From an uncultured Lachnospiraceae bacterium (GTDB lineage Bacteria; Bacillota; Clostridia; Lachnospirales; Lachnospiraceae), in the NCBI GenBank assembly GCA_910586255.1, contig CAJUHR010000016.1, positions 19,489-83,488 on the forward strand: a DNA stretch of 64,000 nucleotides. Direction: 5' to 3'. Below the pieces are notes generated by a model that was given only the letters and a program-made list of their open reading frames with translations, did not search any database and was not told the DNA's origin. A program made the translations under genes and the position numbers. How positions within the stretch are numbered: the stretch's first letter is position 1; each line of letters starts with the position of its first letter. This document shows, piece by piece, positions 1 through 9,019 of this stretch.

Positions 1-18
1 CGTGTGCTCTTCCGATCT
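1..18. other. Residual Illumina adapter sequence at contig end
   Basis: The first 18 bases, CGTGTGCTCTTCCGATCT, match the 3' end of the TruSeq read-2 adapter as I know it. They are not genomic. They imply that the assembly stops here and that true sequence starts near base 19. Confidence 0.93.
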
Positions 19-169
19 AGATGTTTTTTCCAATAAATCCATAAATATAACAAATTCCCAAAAAATATAATTTTAGGGAATTACAGATAAGTTGTCAAGT
101 GAACTTTGCGAAAGACCAATATTGAATTAAAAGGTTTGCCTTTAAGGCAACGAATTTCCGTTTTTGTGG

Positions 170-178
170 TGGTATGAT
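170..178 (+). promoter_or_regulatory. Possible extended -10 promoter of the first cluster
   Basis: TGG-TATGAT fits an extended -10 element 54 bases before the first gene. No good -35 box is seen at the usual distance, so this is a weak call. A small hairpin (TTGCC...GGCAA, about 136-150) lies just upstream. The rest of 19-231 is AT-rich and holds no gene I can support. Confidence 0.3.
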
Positions 179-231
179 AAAGCCGTAAAAGGAACTGTTA
201 CAATAGTTAAACATGAAAGGAGAAATTCATT

Positions 232-453
232 ATGGGAGATGTAAAAAGGAAGGTCGAAATTGCTAAAGAGCTGGCGGAAAAAAAGAAAAAGCAGGATATA
301 GCAGACAGACAGCTGAAAGAAATAGTGAGAAGGAATGAAGTGAATCCTAATCCTTATCGTTTAGGCGATATAAAACAAAAAGCAAGGGAATTAGAGAAAA
401 TTAATAAAGAGGTTAAGAAGTTGCAGAGTGATTTTAATCAGGAATCAAGGTAA
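232..453 (+). CDS. Small charged coiled-coil protein, first gene of the signalling cluster
   Basis: A 73-residue protein preceded by a clear ribosome site (AAAGGAG, about 218-224). It is almost entirely Lys, Glu, Arg and Asp with heptad-like Leu/Ile spacing, so it should form a long helix or coiled coil. It has no signal peptide, membrane segment or cysteine. I do not recognise a family. It sits 61 bases before a membrane protein gene and starts a run of twelve same-strand genes, so it is probably an accessory or adaptor of that system. Because the contig ends just upstream, it may not be the true first gene. Confidence 0.7.
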   Translation: MGDVKRKVEIAKELAEKKKKQDIADRQLKEIVRRNEVNPNPYRLGDIKQKARELEKINKEVKKLQSDFNQESR

Positions 454-514
454 TGGCGCAACGCTAAAGGATACCAGGTCCGGGCAGTTGCAACCAGGAA
501 GGGGACTAAGAATT

Positions 515-1255
515 ATGAATGAAGCGATCCTAAGAGATGCTTTTGAAGAACTGAAATATAGCTATGCCAAGGACAGGCTGACATCACTTTATAATGGAAT
601 TTATCAGGAGGTTTGCGATGCTTCGGCAGAAAGCCTTGCAAATAAGATTACATCGAAGGAATCAAAAAGTGTTAACAACTTTTATCTTCAGCTGGATAAA
701 GAGGTCCGCCGTGTAGCAATGGAAAAAATGAAGGAGGCGGGAGTTCAGGATGAAAATATTCCTTTAATTTGGACCCGCGTCAGGAGAAACATTCATTCTC
801 CGGAAGTAAAACTGTGCAATCAGGAAGGGTATTCCGGGAATGTCAGACATAATGAAAGGGTGACAGCCTCATCTGCTTCATCTGCTATACAAGGGAAAGC
901 TAAGAAGCAGGAAACAGCGCCCCATGCAATTGGAAAGTGGATAGTGGTTGCAGGTGTTGCCGTTGAAATTGTTGCGTGGATTTTTATACCATCCTACAAA
1001 ACGTGGTCACCGATTGTTAAGGGAATTGGAATTGTTCTGGGCGTTGCCGGAGCCGCGATTATTTACAAGGAGAAGCATGACGGTTCAAGAATTACGTTAA
1101 CAGAAGCCGCGGTACATCAGGCGAAGCAGCAGTCTAAGGAATATATTAAGGAGATCTGTATGAATCAGTGCCAACTGAATCACAGAGTTTTTTGTGAATG
1201 GCTGGATCAGATTTGCGATGCACTGATTAAAGAATGTAAGGCTGAGACCAGCTAA
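515..1255 (+). CDS. Membrane protein of unknown function with two adjacent transmembrane helices
   Basis: This 246-residue protein is of no family I recognise. The start at 515 is preferred over an upstream ATG at 428 because GGAAGGGG lies 9 bases before it and the longer version would overlap the previous gene. The first 135 residues are soluble and helical. Two hydrophobic stretches follow (about residues 142-163 and 168-185, the second rich in Gly/Ala/Ile), then a charged helical tail with several cysteines. The hairpin membrane anchor with soluble ends suggests a membrane-attached component of the cluster. It lies 15 bases before the next gene. Confidence 0.7.
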   Translation: MNEAILRDAFEELKYSYAKDRLTSLYNGIYQEVCDASAESLANKITSKESKSVNNFYLQLDKEVRRVAMEKMKEAGVQDENIPLIWTRVRRNIHSPEVKLCNQEGYSGNVRHNERVTASSASSAIQGKAKKQETAPHAIGKWIVVAGVAVEIVAWIFIPSYKTWSPIVKGIGIVLGVAGAAIIYKEKHDGSRITLTEAAVHQAKQQSKEYIKEICMNQCQLNHRVFCEWLDQICDALIKECKAETS

Positions 1256-1270
1256 GCTGCGGGGTGAATT

Positions 1271-2227
1271 ATGAATCATATTTATTTGGATTTTGACGCA
1301 GTTCATAAAAAACAGGAAGCAATCCAATTAGCTGCTGATATGGAAGAATGTGACTTGATGGTTTTAAGCGAAGAAAATGAAACCGTAGGTTTAAAAGAGG
1401 CCGGCTATATGGAATCAGGGAGGGGAATTCTGATCACTTGCTTTAATAGCGGATGGCTTCATTATCATTCAAAACTGTTCAGGGAGCATCCAATGATTAC
1501 CCACTGGATCGTGGCAGTATTGTGGAATGGAAAACAGGCAGTGAAGGATATGATTTACAGGCAGTTATTGTCAGCTGTGGAAGAGGAAGACTGTTACTGC
1601 GAAATTGTTTTCGAGGACTCGGAACGCTGGGATGCAATCAGGGAAGCAGTTAATCGGCCTGTGAAAACGAAAAAAAGCTGTGCTGTCGTATCAAAAAACA
1701 AGGCTTTGGCACAAGATGCGGCAGAAGTTATGCAAACGTATCTTAATGACTGGATTGTCCACCCGGTCGATGATGTAAAAAATAATGATTACAGTTATGA
1801 AGACGCAGTTTTTGTTGTCGGCTGTAGCTGTGATGAAATGTTGATTTTACCGCCCAAAAAAGGAGCTAAAAAAAAGATATTTTGGCTAAATGAACCATTT
1901 TTTATGGAAAACGAGGCAAAAACTTCAATTGTAAATGAAATTGGCGAAAAAATGAATGAATTGGGATGGGATATTTTTGATTATCATAATATCACATACA
2001 TAAGCTCCATAGAGTGTGAGATGGCTTTCGTTAAAATCTATCGAGAAGAAATTACTCCAATGGCACTTATGTTGAAAGATGATTTTGTTATGTGGGATGA
2101 CTATGGTTTACCTGTTTCTTTTAGCAGGATGAGCAGTGAAAACATTCAGTTATTTTTGGAATCCAACTGCAGATTTTCCGATATGGCATGTCAATTATCA
2201 GCAAAGAGAAAGAACAATGAAGGGTAA
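1271..2227 (+). CDS. Unknown soluble alpha/beta protein
   Basis: A 318-residue protein with no signal peptide and no membrane segment. Alternating hydrophobic strands and helices suggest an alpha/beta fold, with a cysteine-containing strand near residue 185 (VVGCSCDE). I recognise no catalytic motif. Its TAA stop shares a base with an ATG of the next frame, six bases before the chosen start of the dynamin-like gene, so the two are probably translationally coupled. A partner role to that GTPase is inference from position only. Confidence 0.65.
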   Translation: MNHIYLDFDAVHKKQEAIQLAADMEECDLMVLSEENETVGLKEAGYMESGRGILITCFNSGWLHYHSKLFREHPMITHWIVAVLWNGKQAVKDMIYRQLLSAVEEEDCYCEIVFEDSERWDAIREAVNRPVKTKKSCAVVSKNKALAQDAAEVMQTYLNDWIVHPVDDVKNNDYSYEDAVFVVGCSCDEMLILPPKKGAKKKIFWLNEPFFMENEAKTSIVNEIGEKMNELGWDIFDYHNITYISSIECEMAFVKIYREEITPMALMLKDDFVMWDDYGLPVSFSRMSSENIQLFLESNCRFSDMACQLSAKRKNNEG

Positions 2228-2232
2228 TGCTT

Positions 2233-4926
2233 ATGAAATATACAAAAACAGATAAAAATGTAAAACAGGATGTTCTCTATGATAATACAAAAGAAAAAGC
2301 GATTCCAAAAAATCACGCAATCGAATCGGAATTATGGAAAGAAGAACCGAATCTGAAGATTACCGGAGATCTTCCCATAGATGATTTACAGGTGTCTGTA
2401 TTCCAGTCAGGCAAGAGGATGCTAAACATTCTTTGTGACAAGAAATTGGCAGAAAGTGATGAGGTTTTTGAAAAGGCGGAGAAAGCAATTCAGGATTTGG
2501 GCCATTTTTCTTATGATATAGGCTTTGCCGGGGAGCAGTCTTGCGGTAAGAGCACGGTCATTAATTCTTTATTGCAATACCCGTTGATGCCAACCTGCCA
2601 GCTTACAACCACGGCGTCCGTGGTTCGGATCGCATATTCAGAGCATTTCCGTGTGCGTGCATTTGATGATGATACCCAAAAGGTTGTTTTGGATTTTGAC
2701 TGCGAAATACCGCAGAAGGAGGGGGCGCGTAAAAGATTCCTGGAACAATTCAACCGTCTGTTGGACTATGGAATTTCTGCTATGAAGATTCTCATTATTG
2801 AGAATTTTCAGTATTATTCCAAAGTGGATGTAAGGAATTTTGAGGTTACCGCTGCGGATATGGAGATGACGCCGGAGGATCCAAAACATGTAATGTTATT
2901 GATGTTTGTCCTGTTAGCGGTTTATGTCGGCCAGAATGATGCTTCCTGGGGTGATAAAACTGCCAGATTGATGGAAAAAAGGAAAGCTTTGTTCCAATAT
3001 TTTGGTATACCAAAGGATACGGTGAATCTTTCTGTTTTCGGACAGGCAAATTTTGAGGTGCTGAAATCCGGCCTTATCATTACCGATTTGCCTGGCCTTG
3101 GCTCAAATGCCGGAAATCAGAAACGGGAGGGGAAAAAAGTAAAAGGCCATGACGAAATAACAAAGCAGGCCATAGGGGACACGGAGACAATGGTATTTTT
3201 GACAACACCGGAGAACCGCCGTGAAGGATATGAAGTCCTGCCGGAAATGCTTTCCAACGCAAAATTGAAAGAAACCGTGTTTAAGGGGAATCGGATTATC
3301 CCTGTGATGAATAAAGTGGATCGCTGCGGGAAAATGGAGCGGGAAGCGGCGATTCAGAGTTTTTTAAAGGCTCTGACAGCTTCCGGGGTTAATAAAGTCT
3401 CGGATGACATCATTCTGTATTCGGGTATTTTTGGTGAATATAATTATAAAGATATTCCGTTTGAGCGGACATTGTATTACACACAGAATTATGATGAGCG
3501 AACTCTCCAGCGTACTATGCGGAGAGAACATTGCACGCTGGAAGAGGCAAAGGAACAATATATAAACGATTTACGTGAGGATATGGGATACCAATATGAG
3601 GATTCCGGAATTGAGAAACTGAAGCACTTTTTTCGCACAGTATACGTGGAGGGAGGAAAGTACAACAAATCGGTTGCCACTGTTCAGGCGATAAGATCCG
3701 TGTTTTTGACGGTAGTTTCTGCCCTTGAGCAGGCAGCAAAAAGCTGCAGTGTCTTAAGCTCTGCCCAGACTACCATTATGCAGGATGTGGTAAAAAGCAT
3801 GGAAAGTGCCGTAAAAAGGCCGACTGCCGATATTATCTCACGGCAAAATACAGAATTGAATCGAATCAGTGAAGATGTGAATTCAAATATGGAGAGTTAT
3901 CTCAGTACGGTTCCCATATGTTATACCAGTGCGTTTCAGTCGGATTTAAAGGGATACAAAAAGAAACTGACAGATATTATGAATGGATTTGAATTGAACT
4001 GGCTTGGGATCGGAAGCAAGGCATTGATTAGCACGTCCGGAAGCGCTAATCGGGAACGGTATTTGAAACTGATGGATGAAATCGATCAGTTCCCGGTGTC
4101 CCTGGTTACCGTTAACCTCCAATATGAAAAAATACTGGAATTTACCAGGGGGAAAATAGATCGATTTTATGACGACACCCTCAATGGTTTAGAGAAGCTT
4201 AAGGATGATATCCAGGAGGCGTTAGAGAATTCCATTAAAAAAGCAGAAGAACAAAACTTAGGTTCCGGTGAGTTGGAGACTTTAAAACAGCTTAAAGATC
4301 AGTTGATCCTGTTTGTTGACAAGCAAACCGAGGCGACAAAGGAAAACTTAAATAATCAGCAGAAGTTAGAATCGGATGCCCAGTATCAGATCATCAATGC
4401 TATTTTTGATTTGAATGAGCAAATGACAGATCAGTATACCGATTCCATTAAGCAACAATTAAAGAACCGGATTTCCAGCGGACTGTTTTTTTCCAGCAGA
4501 GAGTATTTGCTGATCGATGGCCCGGATGGAATGAAAACGGCAGTTAGCAATTTGGACTTAACGGATGAGGAGCTGGGGAACATAGAGGCAAATATTGAGG
4601 CAGGTGTTAATGTGATCATACGGAATAAACTGCCGAACTGGGTGGACGGCCTTTATGATAGTCTGTATATGTATAATGTGTTAAATAACCAGATTGAGAA
4701 ACCAATGTCGGAAATGGTTGCCGTGATGTCGAATTCTGCTGAAGAAAATAAGAAAAAACTAGTCATATTAAATGAGAAAATCAGGGAATGGAGGGAATTG
4801 GGCGATGCCTATAAACAGGGTGTCCAGCCTTATATGCGCATTGCATTTCGCTACATGAAAGACAAAGAGCCTGGAAATTTATTACTTCAGGAAAACGTGC
4901 TTCATGGATGTTTTGCTGAGAGGTGA
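2233..4926 (+). CDS. Dynamin-like large GTPase
   Basis: An 897-residue protein. A GTPase domain follows an N-terminal stretch of about 100 residues: P-loop GEQSCGKST near residue 100, switch/G3 DLPGLG near 284, and G4 NKVD near 360. The remaining 500 residues are long amphipathic helices, as in the stalk of bacterial dynamin-like proteins. Members of this superfamily hydrolyse GTP to remodel or tether membranes, and some act in phage defence or toxin export. The ATG at 2233 has better spacing from GAAGGG than the ATG at 2227. The gene ends 3 bases before the HerA-type ATPase gene. The superfamily is secure, the substrate unknown. Confidence 0.88.
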   Translation: MKYTKTDKNVKQDVLYDNTKEKAIPKNHAIESELWKEEPNLKITGDLPIDDLQVSVFQSGKRMLNILCDKKLAESDEVFEKAEKAIQDLGHFSYDIGFAGEQSCGKSTVINSLLQYPLMPTCQLTTTASVVRIAYSEHFRVRAFDDDTQKVVLDFDCEIPQKEGARKRFLEQFNRLLDYGISAMKILIIENFQYYSKVDVRNFEVTAADMEMTPEDPKHVMLLMFVLLAVYVGQNDASWGDKTARLMEKRKALFQYFGIPKDTVNLSVFGQANFEVLKSGLIITDLPGLGSNAGNQKREGKKVKGHDEITKQAIGDTETMVFLTTPENRREGYEVLPEMLSNAKLKETVFKGNRIIPVMNKVDRCGKMEREAAIQSFLKALTASGVNKVSDDIILYSGIFGEYNYKDIPFERTLYYTQNYDERTLQRTMRREHCTLEEAKEQYINDLREDMGYQYEDSGIEKLKHFFRTVYVEGGKYNKSVATVQAIRSVFLTVVSALEQAAKSCSVLSSAQTTIMQDVVKSMESAVKRPTADIISRQNTELNRISEDVNSNMESYLSTVPICYTSAFQSDLKGYKKKLTDIMNGFELNWLGIGSKALISTSGSANRERYLKLMDEIDQFPVSLVTVNLQYEKILEFTRGKIDRFYDDTLNGLEKLKDDIQEALENSIKKAEEQNLGSGELETLKQLKDQLILFVDKQTEATKENLNNQQKLESDAQYQIINAIFDLNEQMTDQYTDSIKQQLKNRISSGLFFSSREYLLIDGPDGMKTAVSNLDLTDEELGNIEANIEAGVNVIIRNKLPNWVDGLYDSLYMYNVLNNQIEKPMSEMVAVMSNSAEENKKKLVILNEKIREWRELGDAYKQGVQPYMRIAFRYMKDKEPGNLLLQENVLHGCFAER

Positions 4927-4929
4927 GAG

Positions 4930-7851
4930 ATGAAGGAATTTGGAAAACAAAGTAAGAAAACTCTGGCAAATATAAAATTATTTTTTGGGGACAAATTTGA
5001 GGGGAGGGATTCGGAAAAGTATGCTTATATTCTGAATTATATTCCGTATCCGGAACTTGCTGATGATCCGGAAGATGTCCTCAATGATTTATATGCGAAG
5101 GCAGAAGAAGAATTATCCGGCTATATTCCTGCTGAAAAGAAGGGAAGATTTCACAAAGGAATATCGATTACCAGGCTTGGAAAACCAATGAGGAACCAGC
5201 ATAAGGATCCGCAGGTTCAAATGGAACAATTGGCTCAGCAGATGGGACGGGTTTTGGCAGGATATGAAGAGGTTCTGGAGTTGTCGGTTTTCCAGGGTAC
5301 AGATGATTCAAATGAATACGGTACGTTTTTTCGGCTTGCTACTGAGGAAATGCTTGAAGGGCAGCTCTCTTCTTTAGTACGCGGGGTTTACAGTCAGGTC
5401 AAGACGGTTCCTTTTTCTGACGGCAGTGTCCAATATCCCAATACATTGTATGCAACACTTTCCGTCCCTTATCGGGACTTGAAACAGGAAGAGGGGAAAA
5501 AGCAGGAAACATATGATTCTAATTGGGTGGATGCTGTTTTTCGTTCCCTTCCCGGAGAAGGCGCGTATCGGATAACCATCCGTATTGTTCCGCTGGAACC
5601 AACGGATCGATTGATTGCCGACAAAATGGAAAGAATACAGAGCCTTTCGGATCAGATGCTGCTTTACGGGGAGGCGGAATGGAACCAATCAACGAATTTA
5701 GGAGCAAATTATACCAGGCAGAAAAATATCATTAAAAATATTGCCCAGAATGTTAAAGCTACATTTGCCGGTTCGGAAAATGTATCAGGAAACTTTGGCG
5801 AATCATTTGGAGTAACGCGCCGCCAGAAGAATAAGAAAGTTCAGCTTCTTGTACAACAGTTGGATCAGATGCTGTACAGACTTGGAAAGGCGGGTCAGAC
5901 AAAACCGTGGCAGGTGGTTATTTCAGCAGAGGCAGAAGATGAGGATGTCCTCCAGACTGTTTGTGTATCCCTAAGCGGTGCTTTAAAAGCAAATCATTAT
6001 GTGATTGATTGGGGGCAGGAGTATTGCTTGGCGGCATTGTTGTCCACAGAAGAGCTGCTTCCGCTGCTTCGGTTTCCCACCAGAGAATTTGCGGGTTTTG
6101 AATTTGTAGATAATGAAGAATTTTCTCTGGTATCTCCAACCAATGTCCGGGAGGGAATGGATATAGGAAACCTTTTGTGGAACAGTGTGGAAACCTCAAA
6201 ATTCTATCTTCCGAACCATTCGCTAAACCGCCATGCTTTTATATGTGGAATGACAGGGGCCGGCAAAACCAATACCTTGTTTAAAATATTAGAGGAGGCA
6301 CAGGTTCCGTTTCTTGTCATTGAGCCGGTAAAAGGCGAATATCGGTCGCTGGCTGCAAGCTATGAAGAGCTGCATATATGGTCTATGAAGGCGGAGCACA
6401 AATCGGATACCAATATAGATATTCTCAGGATTAACCCCTTTTGGTTCCCGGATAATACGAACATTGCATTTCATGTTGACAGCATAAAAACGATTATTGC
6501 ATCTGCGTTTGAATTGAGCAACGCCATGCCCAACATTCTTGAGCAGTGCATGTACAATATCTATATCAAAGCCGGATGGAACATTATCACAAATAAGAAT
6601 CGGTATGCGGGAACCATTCCAAATGAATTCTTGTACCCTACGTTTTTGGATCTTGTTGATGAGGTGGAGGACTATTTGGATCACTCCAAGTTTGTGGGGG
6701 AAACACTGGGCGATTATCATGGGGCGATGACCACCCGCCTGAAATCATTTGTCAACAGCTATAAGGGACTTTTGTTAAATACAGAAGTTCATCCGGACTA
6801 TGAAGAGATGATGAAGAGAAGAACCATCATTGAACTGGAAGGTCTGGCTGATGATGCAGATAAATGTTTAGTTATGGGGACTATCTTAGTGCAGTACTTT
6901 GAATACCTGAAGCTTCATTTTACTGTTTCTGACAAAAAGCTTCAGCATCTCCTTGTAATTGAGGAGGCCCACCGTTTGTTTAAGAATGTTGAAAAGAAAG
7001 TATCTGGGGCAGGACAGAGTGCGGATCCTACAGGGCAGCTGGTAGAATCATTGAGCAATATTATGGCAGAAATCAGAGCATTTGGAGAAGGGCTTTTAAT
7101 TGTGGATCAAAGCCCCTCTAAGATAGCGGAGGATGTGATCAAGAATTCAAGTACAAAAATAATCCACAGAATTGATAATGAAAAAGATATTAAATTATTG
7201 CAGTCAGCGTTACTGATTCCTGATGATAAGACAAGCCTTCCGGCTTTGGCACAGGGCGAAGCGCTGATCCGGACGGAGGGAATGAAGCGGCCATGCAAAG
7301 TGAAAATCTATTGTTCCGATGTCAAGGAAAATTATCATTTATCGGATAGTTTTCAACATAGCGGGGTGGCAAATGCAGAATTGGAATATGCATTTGCTGC
7401 AATGGCAATTCTTTCCGATGATACGATTGCAGATGGTATCCGAACAGCTATTTGGTGCTTTTTGATAGAGCTGGAGAGAGATGCTCTGAATCATTGGAAG
7501 CGGGATATTGATAAACTGCTGCATGATATGATTAAAGTTTTAATGGAGCGCCGCCGATACGATTTGGTCAATGGAAAGATGGATATAGTCCGTCAATTGA
7601 TAGCTCAGTCAGTGCGACAATTGCGATCGGGTACATTGATCAGCATCGGAGTGAATGAACTGGCAGAAATTCACCTGTTTTTACAGCGATTACTTGATTT
7701 TTATGGGGAAGAATGGAATAACAGACCTGTAAAAAAGGGGAATCTTATACTTTTTGAAAGATTTTTTGTAAATAAAATAGCGCCCCTTGTCTGTGAGTAT
7801 GTACAAAAGCTATGTGCGGATGAGCTGATAGGGAGCGAGAAGGTGGAGTAA
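4930..7851 (+). CDS. HerA/FtsK-type P-loop ATPase (DUF87-like)
   Basis: A 973-residue protein. Walker A is GMTGAGKTNT at about residues 440-449, followed by FLVIEPVKGEY, typical of the HerA/VirB4/FtsK clade. Walker B is LLVIEEAHRLF near residue 675. A sensor-like segment (LLIVDQSPSKIAEDV) follows, as in HerA proteins that form hexameric DNA or protein pumps. The N-terminal 430 residues are a family-specific platform and the last 170 are helical. HerA ATPases pair with NurA nucleases in repair or with toxins in defence loci. No NurA is encoded next to it. Here its neighbours are a dynamin-like GTPase and a phospho-signalling set, so the translocated substrate is unclear. Confidence 0.88.
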   Translation: MKEFGKQSKKTLANIKLFFGDKFEGRDSEKYAYILNYIPYPELADDPEDVLNDLYAKAEEELSGYIPAEKKGRFHKGISITRLGKPMRNQHKDPQVQMEQLAQQMGRVLAGYEEVLELSVFQGTDDSNEYGTFFRLATEEMLEGQLSSLVRGVYSQVKTVPFSDGSVQYPNTLYATLSVPYRDLKQEEGKKQETYDSNWVDAVFRSLPGEGAYRITIRIVPLEPTDRLIADKMERIQSLSDQMLLYGEAEWNQSTNLGANYTRQKNIIKNIAQNVKATFAGSENVSGNFGESFGVTRRQKNKKVQLLVQQLDQMLYRLGKAGQTKPWQVVISAEAEDEDVLQTVCVSLSGALKANHYVIDWGQEYCLAALLSTEELLPLLRFPTREFAGFEFVDNEEFSLVSPTNVREGMDIGNLLWNSVETSKFYLPNHSLNRHAFICGMTGAGKTNTLFKILEEAQVPFLVIEPVKGEYRSLAASYEELHIWSMKAEHKSDTNIDILRINPFWFPDNTNIAFHVDSIKTIIASAFELSNAMPNILEQCMYNIYIKAGWNIITNKNRYAGTIPNEFLYPTFLDLVDEVEDYLDHSKFVGETLGDYHGAMTTRLKSFVNSYKGLLLNTEVHPDYEEMMKRRTIIELEGLADDADKCLVMGTILVQYFEYLKLHFTVSDKKLQHLLVIEEAHRLFKNVEKKVSGAGQSADPTGQLVESLSNIMAEIRAFGEGLLIVDQSPSKIAEDVIKNSSTKIIHRIDNEKDIKLLQSALLIPDDKTSLPALAQGEALIRTEGMKRPCKVKIYCSDVKENYHLSDSFQHSGVANAELEYAFAAMAILSDDTIADGIRTAIWCFLIELERDALNHWKRDIDKLLHDMIKVLMERRRYDLVNGKMDIVRQLIAQSVRQLRSGTLISIGVNELAEIHLFLQRLLDFYGEEWNNRPVKKGNLILFERFFVNKIAPLVCEYVQKLCADELIGSEKVE

Positions 7852-7881
7852 ATCAGAAATGGCGGTGCAAAACAGGAAATC

Positions 7882-8616
7882 ATGATTCTTACAAAGCAGG
7901 TTCTGGAGAAAAAAGTAAAGGATTCAGAATATAATCCCCATGCAGCGTATGAGGTGGGCGAACATTATTATTCTCAGGGCGAATATGAAAAAGCGGTTCA
8001 TTGGTATCACAAAGCAGTTGCCGGTGCAGACCCGGACCCTCTGGCATGTTATGCCCTTGGCTATGCGTTTCAAGTGGGCCAGGGCACATCGATGGATTTA
8101 ATCCAGGCGCTGCACTATTATGAAATGGCAGCTATGAAGGATTTACCTCAGGCATGTTATAATCTTGCGTATTTTTATCAGAATGGAATCGGTGTTGCAA
8201 GAAATCAGAAACTGGCCGATCGCTATAGTGAACGCGCTTTAGAATGTTTAACCCGGCAGGCACATGAACTCCAATCAGCAAAGGCCGGACTTTTGGAATT
8301 GCAAAGAGTTATTGAGGCACAAAAGAGGAACTATGATATTCTTTTAAAAACCCATCAAAAAGCCCTTTATATGGTGGATGAGCAAAAGAACGAGCATAAA
8401 AAATTAACATCTGAATTGGAAAAATGGATCGGATTATACCGAAAGGAAGAAGGGAAAAATGTACAGCTGGCAAAGGAAAAAGAGGATTTGCTGCAGCTTA
8501 TCCGGTATAATCAGAATCAATTGCTGGACTGCCAAAGGCTGTTGGAGGAGGAGAAGAATAAAGTGAAAATGATGAATCAAAATCGAGAAAACAGAATGGG
8601 TTATTTGCAATATTAG
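7882..8616 (+). CDS. Sel1-like repeat protein with C-terminal coiled coil
   Basis: A 244-residue protein. Residues 12-115 hold about three helical repeats of Sel1/TPR type (for example ALGYAFQVGQGTSMD and NLAYFYQNGIGVARN). From about 120 to the end the protein is a charged coiled coil with Leu heptads. It has no signal peptide, so it should be a cytoplasmic scaffold. Sel1 repeats usually bind protein partners. It probably assembles components encoded on either side, which is inference from position. Confidence 0.8.
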   Translation: MILTKQVLEKKVKDSEYNPHAAYEVGEHYYSQGEYEKAVHWYHKAVAGADPDPLACYALGYAFQVGQGTSMDLIQALHYYEMAAMKDLPQACYNLAYFYQNGIGVARNQKLADRYSERALECLTRQAHELQSAKAGLLELQRVIEAQKRNYDILLKTHQKALYMVDEQKNEHKKLTSELEKWIGLYRKEEGKNVQLAKEKEDLLQLIRYNQNQLLDCQRLLEEEKNKVKMMNQNRENRMGYLQY

Positions 8617-8629
8617 GGAGGAAATATTT

Positions 8630-9016
8630 ATGAAACAAAAGAAGTGGATATTATTGTTAATTTTTAATGTTGTAGCATGGATTTCTTTATTTTCTGCCAT
8701 AGCGGCAGATATAAGTCCGGCGAATTTGACAACGTTCAACGTGATATTTCTGGTGGCAACAATGGGCGTGCTTCCCTTTGGTTTTGGTTTGGCAGCATTA
8801 ATCCTTGGCATTTGGATGATTGTGAAAAAGCAGGGAGGGAAGGTCGCGGCGGTTATAGGGATGCTTGTTGCGCTTCCGATGATTTTTTTGGGAGGTGTTT
8901 ATCTTTTTGGCTTCTGTGTCGCTTTCTCCCGTTCAGGCATGGAATCATTAAAAGAGCTGGTTAAGAGTATATTGGATTCCATGAAGCAAACGATTGCGGA
9001 AAATCAGGGGAGATGA
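8630..9016 (+). CDS. Small integral membrane protein
   Basis: A 128-residue protein with three hydrophobic segments (about residues 5-25, 35-60 and 68-95) and a short polar tail. A good ribosome site (GGGAGG) precedes it. No family recognised. It lies 13 bases after the Sel1 gene, and its stop is 3 bases before the kinase start. Its place suggests a membrane partner of the kinase. It resembles the generic small membrane proteins often found beside receptor kinases. Confidence 0.7.
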   Translation: MKQKKWILLLIFNVVAWISLFSAIAADISPANLTTFNVIFLVATMGVLPFGFGLAALILGIWMIVKKQGGKVAAVIGMLVALPMIFLGGVYLFGFCVAFSRSGMESLKELVKSILDSMKQTIAENQGR

Positions 9017-9019
9017 GTG

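Noticed and set aside
184..205. End of the dispersed hairpin repeat near the contig start
   Set aside because: GGAACTGTTAC resembles the repeat end, but no partner arm or loop is present, so chance is likely.
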